64,000 bases of DNA from Coptis chinensis (GCA_015680905.1 CM027380.1:38804001-38868000), one strand, 5' to 3'; shown: positions 1 through 11,114, counted from the first letter of the stretch. A program made the numbers and translations. Notes: generated from the sequence alone by a model not told the origin.

Positions 1-832
1 TAGAACTTACGAAGACCATATCTTTGGACTTAGGCCTCGGATTTGGGCCTACCTTACGTCAAAACGACCGTCTCGGAAAAAGCTTTCCAATGGTCCAATA
101 TTTGACCAAATCAGAGGAGCATAAATGGACAAAATGTCTGCTAAAGTCAAAGGCCGCTGAAACGGGCTCTGTAGACTGAAGAAATTAGGTTTTGGGCTCA
201 ATTTTCCATCCCAAAACATGAGACCTCAGCCCATGCACGAAATTGTGGATCTAGTCTCCTCCTTTAGATAAAATAAGACTTAGCTCTTAAGAAAGATATA
301 GTTAAAGAATCTTGGATAGAAAGTAGCCATTAAAATAGCTTGTAGATCTAGTTTTTGAATTCAATTAGTTAAATTAATTAGTTTCATACATTGTTTTAGA
401 TTAATTCTTTGAATCATAGTTCATTGATTAGATAAATAAAATAGTTATTTCTTATTCATTTCGATTTTGTCATTTAAAATTGTTAGATCTAATTTCAGTT
501 GTTGTTATTCAATTCTTAGTTATTAATTTAGAATTCAATTATTGTTTAGTTAAATTTAGTAAAGTTATAATCTTTATATTACGTCTAGTTTTAATTCACA
601 TCATAGTATAATTCCCACCATTTCTCTCATTAGACTTTGAATAGATTAGTCAATCTAGGAAACTTGAATGCTAAAGAACTAAGAGTGGAACGAACTTTTT
701 ACTCCACTCTATTTCGATAGAATTGAGAGTATAGAAATCATTGATAGCAACACGTAATTAAGTTTAGTATCACTTGCATTTTGAGTTTCATCGTTCATTT
801 CGTAGGTAAATTATTCAATTTTACGTTTATCA
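1..832 (+). repeat. Element Y, 3' LTR (right-hand part, cut by window start)
   Basis: Athila-type LTR, entering at a point matching about LTR position 290 of the X LTR and running to its end ...TTTATCA. It contains the block GCCCATGCACGAAATTGTGG, shared with the other Athila LTRs here. It is followed by ATGGT and then integrase coding sequence, so Y was inserted inside the integrase of element X. It overlaps in content with the LTR at 17285-17869, so these are two LTR copies of one element rather than one solo LTR cut in two. By eye roughly one base in eight differs over the first 165 bp, which suggests an old insertion. Confidence 0.85.
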
Positions 833-837
833 ATGGT
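833..837 (+). other. Target-site duplication ATGGT, right side of Y
   Basis: Five bases directly after the LTR end. The same five bases, read on the minus strand, precede the Y LTR start at 17870-17874, at the same point of the integrase coding sequence. This pairs two LTR ends that now have opposite orientation. Confidence 0.85.
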
Positions 838-839
838 AG

Positions 840-1730
840 TAGAAGTTTTTTTATGTATGGGGCATTGATTTCATGGGTCCTTTTCCTGTTTCCCACAGTT
901 TTATTTATATTCTTGTTATCGTGGACTACGTGTTTAAATGGATAGAGGCCATGTCTTGGCGTAACAATGACCATAAGACAGTTGTGTTTTTTGTTAAGGA
1001 ATACATATTCTATCACTTCCATTCCTAAAGCCATCATTAGTATGGCGGAACACATTTTTGCAACAAAGTTATTGCTTCTCTAGTTAAGAAGTATGGAGTT
1101 ACCCATAAGGTGACAACTCCTTATCATCCACAAACTAGTGGCCAAGTAGAAGTCTCTAATAGAGAAATTAAAAAAATATTATAAACAACAGTAAATCCTG
1201 ATAGGAAAGATTGGTCTAAGCGTCTAACTGATGCATTATGGGCATATAAGACTGCTTTTAAAACTCCTATAGGTATGTCTCCCTTTAGACTTGTATTTGA
1301 AAAACCTTGTCACTTGCCCGTTGAATTGGAGCACCGTGCTATCTGGGCTATAAAAAGCCTTAACTTTAATTTTGATGAGGCAGGTGTCAAGCGTAAATTG
1401 CAATTAAATGAGTTTGAAGAAATCCGTAGCGATTCTTATGATCTCGCAAAGGATTATAAAGCTAACTTGAAACGTGTTCATGATAAACAAATTTTGTGTA
1501 AAGAGTTTGTAGTTGGTCAAAAGGTCTTACTTTACAACTCCCGTTTGCATATTTTCCTAAGGAAATTAAAAACCTGTTGGTCTGGTCCTTTTCTGGTTAC
1601 TGAAGTCACCCTTTATGCGGCAATCACCTTGGTAAATCCCAAGGACAATAGTACCTTTCAAGTCAATGGCCAACGGTTAAAACATTTTCACGAGTTAATG
1701 TCCCTTGATATGGAGGATGTCATTTTATAG
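840..1730 (+). pseudogene. pol: Element X integrase: catalytic core and C-terminal part (fossil)
   Basis: Ty3/gypsy integrase joins retroelement cDNA to host DNA. Visible core landmarks are GIDFMGPFP and VDYVFKWIEA near the start, then [19 protein letters not shown], which contains the last acidic residue of the D,D-E triad. The C-terminal open stretch 1275-1730 (151 residues) includes the usual [17 protein letters not shown] region upstream, then a basic segment and the GPF/Y-type motif WSGPFLV, with VNGQRLKHF near the end as in Athila integrases. No chromodomain follows, which fits the Athila lineage. The H2C2 zinc finger belonging to this integrase is on the other strand at 17875-18233. 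The gene is broken. Confidence 0.85.
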
Positions 1731-1733
1731 GAC

Positions 1734-2639
1734 CCTGTCTATAAGGACTGACCTTTGTTGTTGGTGTACTTCCTTTCATTTCCATATATTGGTGAGTAAC
1801 CATTTAGGTAACCGGGCCTTCCCTCTGGAGTATGTAGCTCTAAGTGCCGGATCCTAAGTCCACGTTTAACATAATTCACATTTTCCACTCTTGCATGTTT
1901 TTTCTGTTTTTGAGTCATGTTTCTCTATGGTGTGAATTATGTCTTTACTACTTTATTGTTTTCCCTTATATTAATCCGTATTCATAAAAAATAAAAAAAT
2001 ATTAAAACCATAAAAATAGTAATCTAGCAAGTCTAGGGAATCTGACTTTAAAAGACCCACGTTTTTAAACAAATTTTTTAAACTATGTTGTCTAAAATTT
2101 GTTTGGGGGTGGGGTGTTTGGTCTTTCCTTTTCTTGTTCTTTGAACATTTTATTCTTGTTGTTTATGCCGTTTAGTCGTATTTTGATTCGGGTTGACAAT
2201 ATCTATAAATTTATATTTCAATTAATCACATAACTTATGTCATGCACGCACTACAAGGCATTTTCCATTCTCTTATATGTCAAACACAATTAGATTTGAG
2301 TTTTTTTATGAATCATTGGATTGTACTATCTTTGCTGATCGTTTTAATAGCTCATTCGCAAAAATTGGACCATTAACGAATCGAGAATTTCATTTTTAAG
2401 TTTGCGCGCATAAGGACATAATGGGTATTTTTTGAATTTGTTTGGGCTTGGGCCCAAAACCTCGCAGTCATGTGACACGCACGTGAGTCTCCAAAACAAC
2501 CAAAAACCCTTCGCGTTCATCTTCTTCACTTCACGCCTCTATCAGTTCAAGCGAAAAAAAAAAAAAATCGCGCGCCATCTCCACTCAAACCAAATTTCGA
2601 TTTCTTGTTTCATTACCTCTCCCCCACCTTACCCCTAAC
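1734..2639 (+). other. Element X spacer between pol and 3' ORFs
   Basis: No convincing gene. It holds the conserved 60-base element (separate entry), a motif TCTGACTTTAAAAGACCCAC near 2040 that also occurs in A, B1 and B2, and an internal polypurine-like tract at about 2099-2117 (GTTTGGGGGTGGGGTG). Short reading frames here look like chance. Confidence 0.6.
1804..1863 (+). other. Conserved non-coding element downstream of pol (X copy)
   Basis: Contains TAGGTAACCGGGCC, then a TCCCTCTGGAG core, then TAAGTGCCGGATCCTAAGTC. Recognisable relatives lie at the same relative place in B1 (9491-9549), A (30059-30114), B2 (46511-46570) and C (51159-51218). The core CTCCACTTGGAG is an inverted repeat in B2 and C. 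Function unknown; it may be an RNA structure or a splice-related signal. Confidence 0.6.
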
Positions 2640-3720
2640 CCCATTTTTGAATTCAAAAACCTCAATAGTAGCTAAAAACCGCAAAATTCTTCCCGACCAA
2701 TTTTCCCCCTTTTATGGTGATGAGATGAGGTGTAGGAGATGGCAGATGTTGTGGTATACGAAGAATGATATTTACCATCCGGATTTGGTTTTGTATTTTT
2801 ACAAAAAGAAGGAGATCGAAGGTCGGAAGATTTTTATAAAGGTGAATGGTACGAGGAGAGAAGTGTGTACAGGGATGTTATCAATGAGAGAGACTGTATT
2901 GGAGGGACAGTACAATGCGAAATTAAATTGTGTTCAACAGTCATCTCTGAGAACTAACCAACTGGTTATAGCTCAGTGGATTGGTAAAAACATCATTAGC
3001 ACCTCGAAGGTTAGCGACATCGGCTCGTCTTGTCTGCACGTTCTTTGGGTTCTTCAGGAGAAGGTATTAGTTCTACATCCTCGACTTTTTTATTTTTGAG
3101 CTTAGAGGCGTTAGAAAATATTTTGCACCCTTCCCTGTTTTGATTACTAAGATAATGTTGCAATTTGGTGTTGTTCTAAAAACTGATCGGATTATGTTGA
3201 AGTTGCATTCGAATGCAAAGATTTATTAGGAATATATTCAGAAGACATGGCGATTGCCTGAGGATAGGGTTGTTAATTTAGATGATGATGAGGAAGATAC
3301 AACATTTTTTTAGGCCAATGCCTTGGAAAAGGCTACTTCTGATGTAGAACGCATGGAATTGCTTCATCGTGGCATGTGTTCTCTTAACACAATTTGTGTG
3401 GATCTGCGGACTAGGCAGGTTAACATCCATCAGAATTTTGAAGAGCTCAGTGCTAGTAACCGAGAGCTCCATGCTACCATGGAGACCCCTAGTCCAGCGT
3501 GATAAGGAGCGTGAGGAATCCATGAATGCATATCTAGAGAGTCAGCGGAAGTTCCAAGTGGAAGTTCTACGATGCTTGCCACCCTATCAGAGTTCTACTT
3601 TTGTCGAGTCTGAGAGGCATGAGCGTCGTCGACACAGGACTGATGACTCGGAACCATCCTCATCTCGTGGCTCGCAGTTTAGTTGTATTGTGTTTAGGAA
3701 TTTTTTTCCCTGTTTTTAGT
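2640..3720 (+). pseudogene. Element X first 3' ORF (type 1), fossil
   Basis: Two open stretches (2605-3099 and 3369-3719) carry the type-1 3' ORF protein seen better in B1 (36309-37336) and B2 (56623-57254). Matches include an RCRRW...Y.P.L...FY region (compare RRRGWEPL...YSPSLTFSFY in B2) and QWIG...SDIG...LHVLWVLQE (compare SDIGKAMLHILWILQE). The last part, with EELSASNRELHATMET and then a basic Glu/Arg-rich tail, predicts a coiled coil. The position, after pol, is that of the env-like ORF of Athila elements. The family resembles the plant protein domain called putative transposon protein (Transposase_32), an assignment made from memory. Broken. Confidence 0.55.
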
Positions 3721-4557
3721 AGAATTTTATTTTTAGTTGTTTAGTTAAGTAGTTCATTTTGAATTATGTAATTGTTGTCGAATATTTGGTTGTTAGTTGA
3801 ATTTTAAGTTTAATTAAATTTTTGTCCAAGCATGCTATTGTTTTTAATTAATCCCACCTTTCCGATTTGTTTGGGGGTGGCATTAATGGTTCAGCATTGT
3901 TTTGTTTACTCTATCTACCATTTTGGAAGTATTTGTTGCAAGTTTGTGAGAATGTTACTATTTTGGTGTAGCTAGGATTAGCTAGTGTGGGAGTGGTGAA
4001 AATTTTAAGGAATGGAATCGGAAAGTTGCTATTTTAAATTCAAACCATTAAGCTATTAGGTTTGTTTTTGGAATAATAAATCTGGTCTCTTTCTATTTTG
4101 GTTTTAGAAATATTCTGTTTCCATCAAGTTGCCTTAACAAATTTTGGCAACTTGTGGAACTAGATTAAGAAACTAAACCTCTATAAATCCTTGGTTTATT
4201 CTACACTCCACACCACACCTCTCATTGTTATCTCTCACTTTTCTTTTTGACTTTTCAAGTCAGAGCACTCAAAGTACACGGAGCGTGCCCCGCGCCCTAG
4301 TGTGCTTATTCCTGAGCGTGCCACGCGCTAAAGTGCCTGGAAGTCGAGTAAGACAAGAGCATGCCCCGCGCCCTTCATAGGCAAATTCTAAGCACACCCC
4401 GCACTAAAGTGCCTAGAAGTCGAGTAAGACAAGAGTGCGCCCCGCGCCTATCAAAGCCAAATCCTAAGCTTCACCCAGCGCCTTGGCCTCTGCAGCACTT
4501 CCACTTATGATTTTTAATTGTGGGTTCTTCCGAGGTTGTTTCTAGCATCTCTAGAGT
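3721..4557 (+). other. Element X spacer between the two 3' ORFs
   Basis: AT-rich and without a gene. It includes an internal polypurine-like tract GTTTGGGGGTGGC at about 3870-3882, which has a counterpart in A on the minus strand near 29670, and GC-rich repeats from 4262 on. Confidence 0.6.
4262..4480 (+). repeat. GC-rich degenerate tandem repeats upstream of second 3' ORF
   Basis: Three or so imperfect units built on GAGCGTGCCCCGCGCCC, each followed by an AAGTGCCTGGAAGTCGAG-like stretch. Related GC-rich units occur in A (28975-29230, 33775-33955), in the leader of X (22740-22925) and in D (58655-58790), all against an otherwise AT-rich background. Confidence 0.7.
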
Positions 4558-5487
4558 GTGTTGCTTGATATGAAGTCTCCAACACTCATACCAGAGCAGT
4601 TTTTCAAAGATTTGTTCTCGAGTGACACATACGGATCTTGGTTTCGCGAAGTGATCATACAAGCAGGGTGGCACTCTCTAATGGGAAGTTCTGATGAAAT
4701 TTACTCCCCTGCACTTACAGCGTTTTTTTTTAACATTGTAAATTATTTTATCAAATATATGGAGAACACGTGTTCTCCATCACCATTGATGACGAAACAA
4801 TGGACATAACCAAGTTCTTGTTGGCTTTTGTTGTTGAGCTTCCTATGCCTGCTGAGATTCAAGACTCATGGGGCTATTTAGTTGATAATTTCTCTGCCTA
4901 AAACTATGAGTTTTTGCATGAGATTTATGGGGCCGGAATTTCCCGTGTAGAGGACCAAGGGAAATATAACGTAGCCCTTGGTAGCTTGTCCCTTAACGTG
5001 GGCACGGTGATGTTCTTTATCATGCTAAACATATTAGGGGAATGACATTTTTCTTCTGCGAATGACACCACCTGCGACATTTTCCTTGCTCTAGCTGAGG
5101 GACGTCTGCTATATGACCTTCCCAAGGCATTAATGTCTAGTTTAGCACGAGCCCAGAGTATGAGGCATAAGTACCTTCTTATACCTGTCTTAGTTTGTCG
5201 TATCATGCTATGTTTCTTTCCAGCATTTTGTGCCAATTTCACGGATTGGGTTGGGGTTGACATTGTGAGACCCACTAATTGCATTATTTGTTCTTTCCGT
5301 GCAATGACTTGGCCGGGGTGGAGGCTACAACCTAATTGGGTTGCCCCTTACACCCCATTCGACCAAGTGGTGCTTAACAGGCTAGCGATTGTAGATGATA
5401 AATGGTGTGAGGCCTAGCAAATCATCATGGCGTGGCAGGATGAGAAGGAACCTCACTTCTTTATAGAAGAGGTTGACAACGCCTAAA
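4558..5487 (+). pseudogene. Element X second 3' ORF (type 2), fossil
   Basis: Homologous to the ORF of element A at 27978-29000. The start region reads LIPEQFFKDLFSSDTYGSWFREVI, followed by GW and YSPALT, which matches both type 2 in A and, more distantly, type 1 in B1/B2 (PxQNFQDLFxSD, RRGWEPL, YSPSLT). The later part has HKYLLIPVLVCRIMLCFF, then an Asn/Trp-rich segment ending VGVDIV. This hydrophobic stretch could be a membrane segment, as expected for an env-like protein, but it contains charged residues and I cannot decide. X therefore carries two diverged relatives of the same ORF side by side. Broken. Confidence 0.6.
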
Positions 5488-7280
5488 TGCTGGATATGAG
5501 GTAAGTTTTTATTTTAGTTCGTGTCTGCTTATGTCCCAAGCAATTTGATCTTTGTTTTCCCCATAATGGGTGGAACTCATATAAAGTTGCGTCTATTTTT
5601 ATTTATCTATATTAGTATGTTTTAACTTTGTTTTGCAGATGTTCCAAAATTTCACGCGTTTCTATGGTATTCTCCTACCCTTTTTATTTCTATAATTTGA
5701 GGACAAAGCATGCTTTTGTTTGGGGGTGGTATAGAAACACGTGTAATTTAAGGCACCTATTAGGATAATACATGTATAATATGCACTTGTTTTATAGTAA
5801 AAAAAAAAAAAAAAAAAAAAAAAGACGTTTATGCTATACACTTAGGAATACTGGTATTGTTTCTTTTTCTATGATGATAATAGTCTAGAAATTTCACGTT
5901 AGCTTTTGCATTAGAATAGTTTTTAGAAACTTAGGTTAATATGTAGGTAATAATCTTTGCATGTTTCTATTGCATGAGCATCTATGTTTGTATTGGCAGT
6001 AAGTTTATGAAATCTAGGCTAGTATACTTATTCTATAAATCATGTGAGAATATAGCCTAAAAGCCTTATGGGTGAAATATTTGAGAAATGACATAAGGAA
6101 GAAGTAAATTCCGAATAGAGAAATCACACGTCCACTTGCATGATCACTATACCATATCCTAAGCGAGAATTTAGTCCCTCTTTGGATCGATATAGCCAAA
6201 AATTTAAACATATATGAAATTATTTCGGCTAGTCGCCCCTCTAAGCTTTTCTTTAGCCTTTCATAAACCGCAAATCCTTTACCCTTTTACAAAACAAAAC
6301 AAAATAAAAATTAAAAATTAGCCTACCCATTTGTTAATAAGTCTGAGAATAGAGATGAAATGAAGAATAGGAAAGAGAAAGACCTATGAAACCAAGAATT
6401 TATTAGTTGCTTCAAATAAGAAAAGGAAATTTCCATCCAAAGAAAAGAAAAGAAAAATAATAAAAAAAAAGTTAGAACTCCAAAAAAAGAATCAAATGAG
6501 TCAATAGCCAAAAGAAAAAGAAAAAAAAATGGCTAAGGATGGAAACAAAGTGTAGAAGTAAAGTAAAGAACAAGGTTTTCTCTAGTTATATAATTTGAAG
6601 ACTCTATTATCTCAGAGTTGTTCTTTTTGAATATCAATTTCCTTCATTCTTAAATCATCACATAATCCCTACAACACCTAATAAAGACCTCTAGCTTAAT
6701 TAGGAATAGGTTAGTGTGATAGTAAGTGGCAGATGTGTGTGATCAACTTCGGCTTCTTTGTGTGTCATTAAGATAGTAAGGTAAACTGTGTCCACTGCAT
6801 ACTGGAGTGAGCGAAACTTGAGTGGAAAAATCATAGTGGTTTTTGTCTTGACATTTATGTGAGGACCTACTTAGGGACGCTATTCCAAAGTTTCAGAAAC
6901 GGACCTGTTAGTGCATTACATAGTATAGTTCATTATATATATGTTTATCCGTAGATGATTGATTATTATGCATATATTAGCTTAGGTTTCGACTTGATTA
7001 TTCTATATTCATTGCTAGTGAGATATATAGATATCTGAGAATAAACAAGGAAACAGTAGTTATATTTCTTAGTCATTATAGTATAGATGAAGTTTGTATG
7101 TACCTTCACTGGAAAACTCTCATGAGGCTATAACTTGTCCACTAGGAAATTCCTAGTGGTTTAAGGCCTTGTTGCATATGGTTAATACAATCGCACTCGG
7201 CGAAACGAGATTAGTTAGAACTCCATTTTTGGTCACTTATTTTAATTTCTCATATTTGGTTGAGGACAAGCAAAATGCTT
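5488..7280 (+). other. Element X 3' non-coding block
   Basis: No gene. An internal polypurine-like tract follows TTTGAGGACAAAGCATGC at about 5699-5733, then a run of 25 A at 5799-5823. From about 5840 to the end the sequence is recognisably shared with A (26173-27660), B1 (37900-39458), C (52800-54273) and D (61200-62667), all just upstream of the polypurine tract. A 21-base hairpin, arms CCACTAGGAA and TTCCTAGTGG, lies at 7139-7159. Confidence 0.7.
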
Positions 7281-7293
7281 TTTGGGGGTGGTT
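7281..7293 (+). other. Polypurine tract of element X
   Basis: TTTGGGGGTGGTT lies directly before the 3' LTR start TGATAAGAGCCC, preceded by TTGAGGACAAGCAAAATGC. This is the primer site for plus-strand synthesis in the family; matching tracts lie beside the LTRs of A, B1 and C. Confidence 0.85.
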
Positions 7294-8629
7294 TGATAAG
7301 AGCCCATAACTACAGTTTTAACCCCTTAACAATATTGTTTTTAGACCAATTATGTGATTAATAAATAAAAGTTAGTGCTGTTTACATACTTTTATGTATT
7401 TCAGGCATTGGAGTCAATTATGTGCAGAAATATATCCCTTTTGCAAGATAAAGGAGCAAAGATTGGTTGCTACTAAGTTTTATAATTAAAGGCCAAGATT
7501 CATGGAGGAAAATCCTTTTTAAAGCCTGGTCAAAGCTAAAAAGTCAAAGTCAACGTAGGCAGAAAATAGCGCATAAAAGTCAGTAGAACTTCCGAAGGTC
7601 GTATCTTTGGACTCAGACCTTGTAATTGGGCCTACCATATGTCAAAACAACCAGTTCGGAAAGAGCTTTCTAATGGTCTAAGATTTGACCCAATCAGAGG
7701 AGTATAAGTAGACGAAAAGGATGTTGTAGTAGTTTCCAGCAGAGAAACCCTTTTTGGACCGAAGTAATCAAGTTTTAGGCTAGATTTTATGGCCCAAAAG
7801 ATGGCACCAAAGCCCATGCACGAATTTGTAGACCTAGCCTCTTCTATATAAAGAGGACTAAGGCCAAACTCTTAAGGACTGGATTAGATTCATAATATAG
7901 ATTAGATTTAATTAATTAGTCAGTACTTAGTTTTAATTCAGTTTTGAATCATTAGACTCTTTTTCATTAGATTAATAAAGTAATTTTATATTTCTTCAAG
8001 GATGTCTTCTTCTTATTCATTTATTAATGATAGTTTGAGAAATCAAAGCTAAAACCTCCATTAGAGGGGTTTGAGGAAGCTTTGATGAAAACTTGATTGT
8101 GTTAGTGTAGAAGTAGTTGTAATAATCTATTCCACTCTAGAAGGTAGTTAATTTGCCATGAGAATGGGGTTAAATTGCCTCACATACTAATTATTAGTTG
8201 GTAGAGATTACCATGAATAATTAGGAATTAGAAAGACCAAATCTTTATGTGAAAATATAAAGATTAGGATTACAACAAATCTATGCTAGTTTATTAAGTT
8301 GAATTCAAGATAGAATCAAATCCCCCTAATTCCTTCTTGATATTCACATCTTAGTATTGAATTGCCGTAGTATAAATTACATCATTTCTATTAATATTCA
8401 ATCACCACATTAGTATATTTTCATTTCATTACTCTCATCGATTTTGTTAGAATTAATTAAACTATGAAATGTTACATCTAAACGAGCTAGGAATGGAACG
8501 AATTCTCTACTCCACATATTGAACGATAACGAGAGTAGAACTTTGATAATCTAGAGTAAATTTGAATGTTTACTTCTATTTAAGTTTAATTAGTTAAGTA
8601 GGAGTAAAAATTTGTTTTTACATATATCA
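7294..8629 (+). repeat. Element X 3' LTR
   Basis: Starts TGATAAGAGCCC and ends ACATATATCA. It is 1336 bp, against 1338 bp for the 5' LTR at 23064-24401, to which it is clearly similar along its whole length. A TATA box lies inside (7845-7852). The LTR is followed by GTTGG, which also flanks the 5' LTR. Confidence 0.9.
7845..7852 (+). promoter_or_regulatory. TATA box in X 3' LTR
   Basis: TATATAAA about 550 bases into the LTR, in CTTCTATATAAAGAGG. The same site is in the 5' LTR at 23844-23851 on the minus strand. It probably marks the U3/R region. Confidence 0.55.
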
Positions 8630-9490
8630 GTTGGTCTGTGTAAAATTCATTGCCCATTTTGAAAAATCACTTAACTATTGATGTATCGAGAATCTATCAT
8701 TTATAAGCGCAGTGAAAACAACAATTTTATTAAAGAAAGAAAAAGACATTTGTTTTTGGCTTTTTTGTTTTTATGTTCCTAAGTTACTATGACAGAAAAA
8801 TATAAACTAATAAACTACTAAGAAAAATCACTATGATAAAAGTGATCCTCCTAATAGAAAATGCTTGAAATTAAGTGATTCTAATTCCGAACCATCCCAT
8901 GGTTTGGCCTCCCTAGATCTTCCACCTCTTGTTTTGCAAGTAGACAAATCTAGTGAAGAGGACTGGCTCTATTTCTTGGTAATCTAGTCTCTCTTCTCCT
9001 ACTCTCTAGTTATATTAACCCTATTTAAAGCTATTCCAACCAGAGAGAATGACGAAGCTCGAAACAATTAGAAATCACCCATAGAAGGAAAAAGTTTCCG
9101 GAATTAAGGGCTCCAGCTGCTAACCATCCCACGGTATGGCATGCCTATGGAAGACGAGACATGCTAAACAACCATGAGAGACAATCGTAAGACACCTTCA
9201 CTCAATCTCCATCATCCCCTGCTTTGTTTCACATCTCTTCATTGTAGAGGATTGATTACTCAGCATCAAAGGTGAAGATTGAAAGAAAAATGCTTATGTA
9301 AAATAGAAAATGTAAAAACAGAAAGCAGGGAAATTGAAATAAAGACAGGAATTGTAAATGATAGGAATAGAAAAGTTATTCTAACAAGAAGTGTAAAATA
9401 GAGAAAAACAAAATAGTATACTTGCTCCATAGGGATACACTACTCAAACGACGAGTAAAAGTGCTAACGTGGAATGCGCATGATATACTG

Positions 9491-9549
9491 TGGACTCAAT
9501 GCTCCGGCACTTACAACCACACCCTCCAAGTGGAGAGGTCCGGTTACCT
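9491..9549 (-). other. Conserved non-coding element downstream of gag (B1 copy)
   Basis: Reads on the minus strand AAGGTAACCGGACC, then the inverted repeat CTCCACTTGGAG, then a GTGGTTGTAAGTGCCGGAGC stretch. Nearly identical to the B2 copy. Confidence 0.65.
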
Positions 9550-9949
9550 TATTGATATATCCCCTTAAAGCAAAAGATGGAATGGAATAGGAAAGGAATA
9601 CATTGGAAAAGAAGATCCAATCCTCGTAGATGGGATAATTAAGAAAGAGTTTTTAGCGTTGTAGCTTCATTCACGTCACTTGTTGCTTCGAAAGCTGTGT
9701 TTGCTGGTTTAGGATTAGAAATAGCTTAACCTGGGAACACACCTTTTTGGGTTTTATCTTGGGCTAACAAGTTCAAAGATTGTTGCATGGATGCTAGGAT
9801 TTGTGTTTGTTTTTGCATGACAAATAGCATTATTTCGGTGGGCTTATCTGTTTAGACACTAGTTGATGGTGTAATGGGAACTAGGTCTCATCGATTGTTG
9901 ACAGGTTTGGTACTTCTGGTTAAAATGGGATGGAACTAATGCTCTGTTC

Positions 9950-11114
9950 TGATTGTTATAGGTATCTTACCCTTGTCCTTGTCTGAATGTATTTGTTGGT
10001 TTGTTGAAACCTGGAGGTGGTTGGTTTTGTGGAATGTTGGTCCATGTGAAGTTTGGATGTTGTCTCCATAGTGCATTTGGTACATTGAAAACTTATACTT
10101 CTTCTGGCTGAAGTGATGATAGGTTTGTGATCAAGGGATAGGTGACATCTATATGATTTAAGCTTAGACAGAAATTTCATGGTGAGGTATTTATGTTCAT
10201 GATATGATGAGTGGTTTGGTTTTTTTGTTTGGTTATGAGGGCTTCTATCTTTCTTGTGAGGGTTTCGATTAAAGTTTTGATTTTTGGATCTATTTTCACC
10301 TCAAAAACACCACTAGCTTTAGATGTAATGGGTTGGGCTGTTCTGGAATTGTTTATGTCGCCCTAATGGGTACTCTTTTCAACTTGGTTTTCAAGAAAGG
10401 TCAAGGCTTTAGTTGCACCTTTATCTAAAAAATTACCATTACTCATGATGTCAAGGGTTACTTTGTGTTATGGGAGAAGGCCTTTAAAGAAACACTGGAC
10501 AGGAGTGGATTTCTCTAGTTTATGGTGAGAACATGAATGGAGTAGGTCAGAGAATCTATCCCACGCTTCAGAAAATGTCTCACTCGGACTTTGTCTTAAG
10601 AACATTATCTTGCTTCTTATCTCTTCTGTTTTCTTCGGTGGAAAGTACTTCTTCATGAAAAAACACAACCTTTTTTCCATGTATCGAAAAGGTCAGCCTT
10701 CTACAAAAGAAGCCAACCGTGACTCTTACCAGCTAGAGTGAAAGGAAACACTTGTAGCTTAACCTGATCGTCGGTGACGCCCGTATGATGAAAAGTATTA
10801 CATATTTCATGTATCCGGCGTAGATGTTCGTACGGTAACTCTTCTTCTAACCCGTGGAAGATGGGTAGAAGATTGAACACGTTTAGTAGAATGTAAAAAT
10901 TGCTCGTGAGCGGTGTGAGTCGTATACAAGATGGAGGTCGGCTATCTTGCAACGGTGTGTAGAAGTTAAAGAGAGGCTCTTCAGCTTGCACTACTTCGTT
11001 AGCCATCTTAGTAGATGGAGGACTAGAAACAGGAGATTGTCTAGGATGGCGTGCTCTCCTATGTGACTAAGTTTTATTCTTGCTAGTACTAGAAGTGCCT
11101 GAACGCAGTATCAT
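9950..11114 (-). pseudogene. gag: Element B1 gag-like gene (fossil)
   Basis: Open stretches at 11006-10701, 10680-10468 and 10180-9956 encode an Athila-type gag. MANEVVQAEEPLFNFY is followed by an NVFNLLPIFHGLEEELPYEHL region and DDQVKLQVFPFTLAGKSHGWL, matching IFHGL..E.PY.H...I and LRVFPFTLADKA.SWL in X and A. Next come a segment typical of retrotransposon gag (SETFSEAWDRFSDLL, and CFFKGLLP) and an Asn/Gln-rich tail. The start codon lies in an imperfect hairpin at 11095-11118. Broken. Confidence 0.75.

Larger units (their letters stand above)
833..8629 (+). mobile_element. Element X, 3' half (Athila-like Ty3/gypsy): integrase core to 3' LTR
   Basis: Fossil LTR element running left to right: integrase core and C-terminus, spacer, two related 3' ORFs, long 3' non-coding block, polypurine tract and 3' LTR. 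Its other half (5' LTR, gag, protease, RT, RNase H, integrase N-terminus) lies on the opposite strand at 17870-24401. The right end is followed by GTTGG and sequence of element B1. The same five bases flank the 5' LTR at 24402-24406 (CCAAC on the plus strand). The coding parts carry several breaks, so the element is not expected to function. The two LTRs (1336 and 1338 bp) differ at about 9 percent of bases in the first 125 bp, by eye. Confidence 0.88.

Noticed and set aside
1-832. Solo LTR split by the inversion, instead of two LTRs of Y
   Set aside because: The parts at 1-832 and 17285-17869 overlap by roughly 290 bases of LTR content, so two LTR copies existed.
4262-4480. Possible CRISPR-like array
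   Set aside because: Units are degenerate and of unequal length, spacers are related to one another, and the context is a eukaryotic retroelement.
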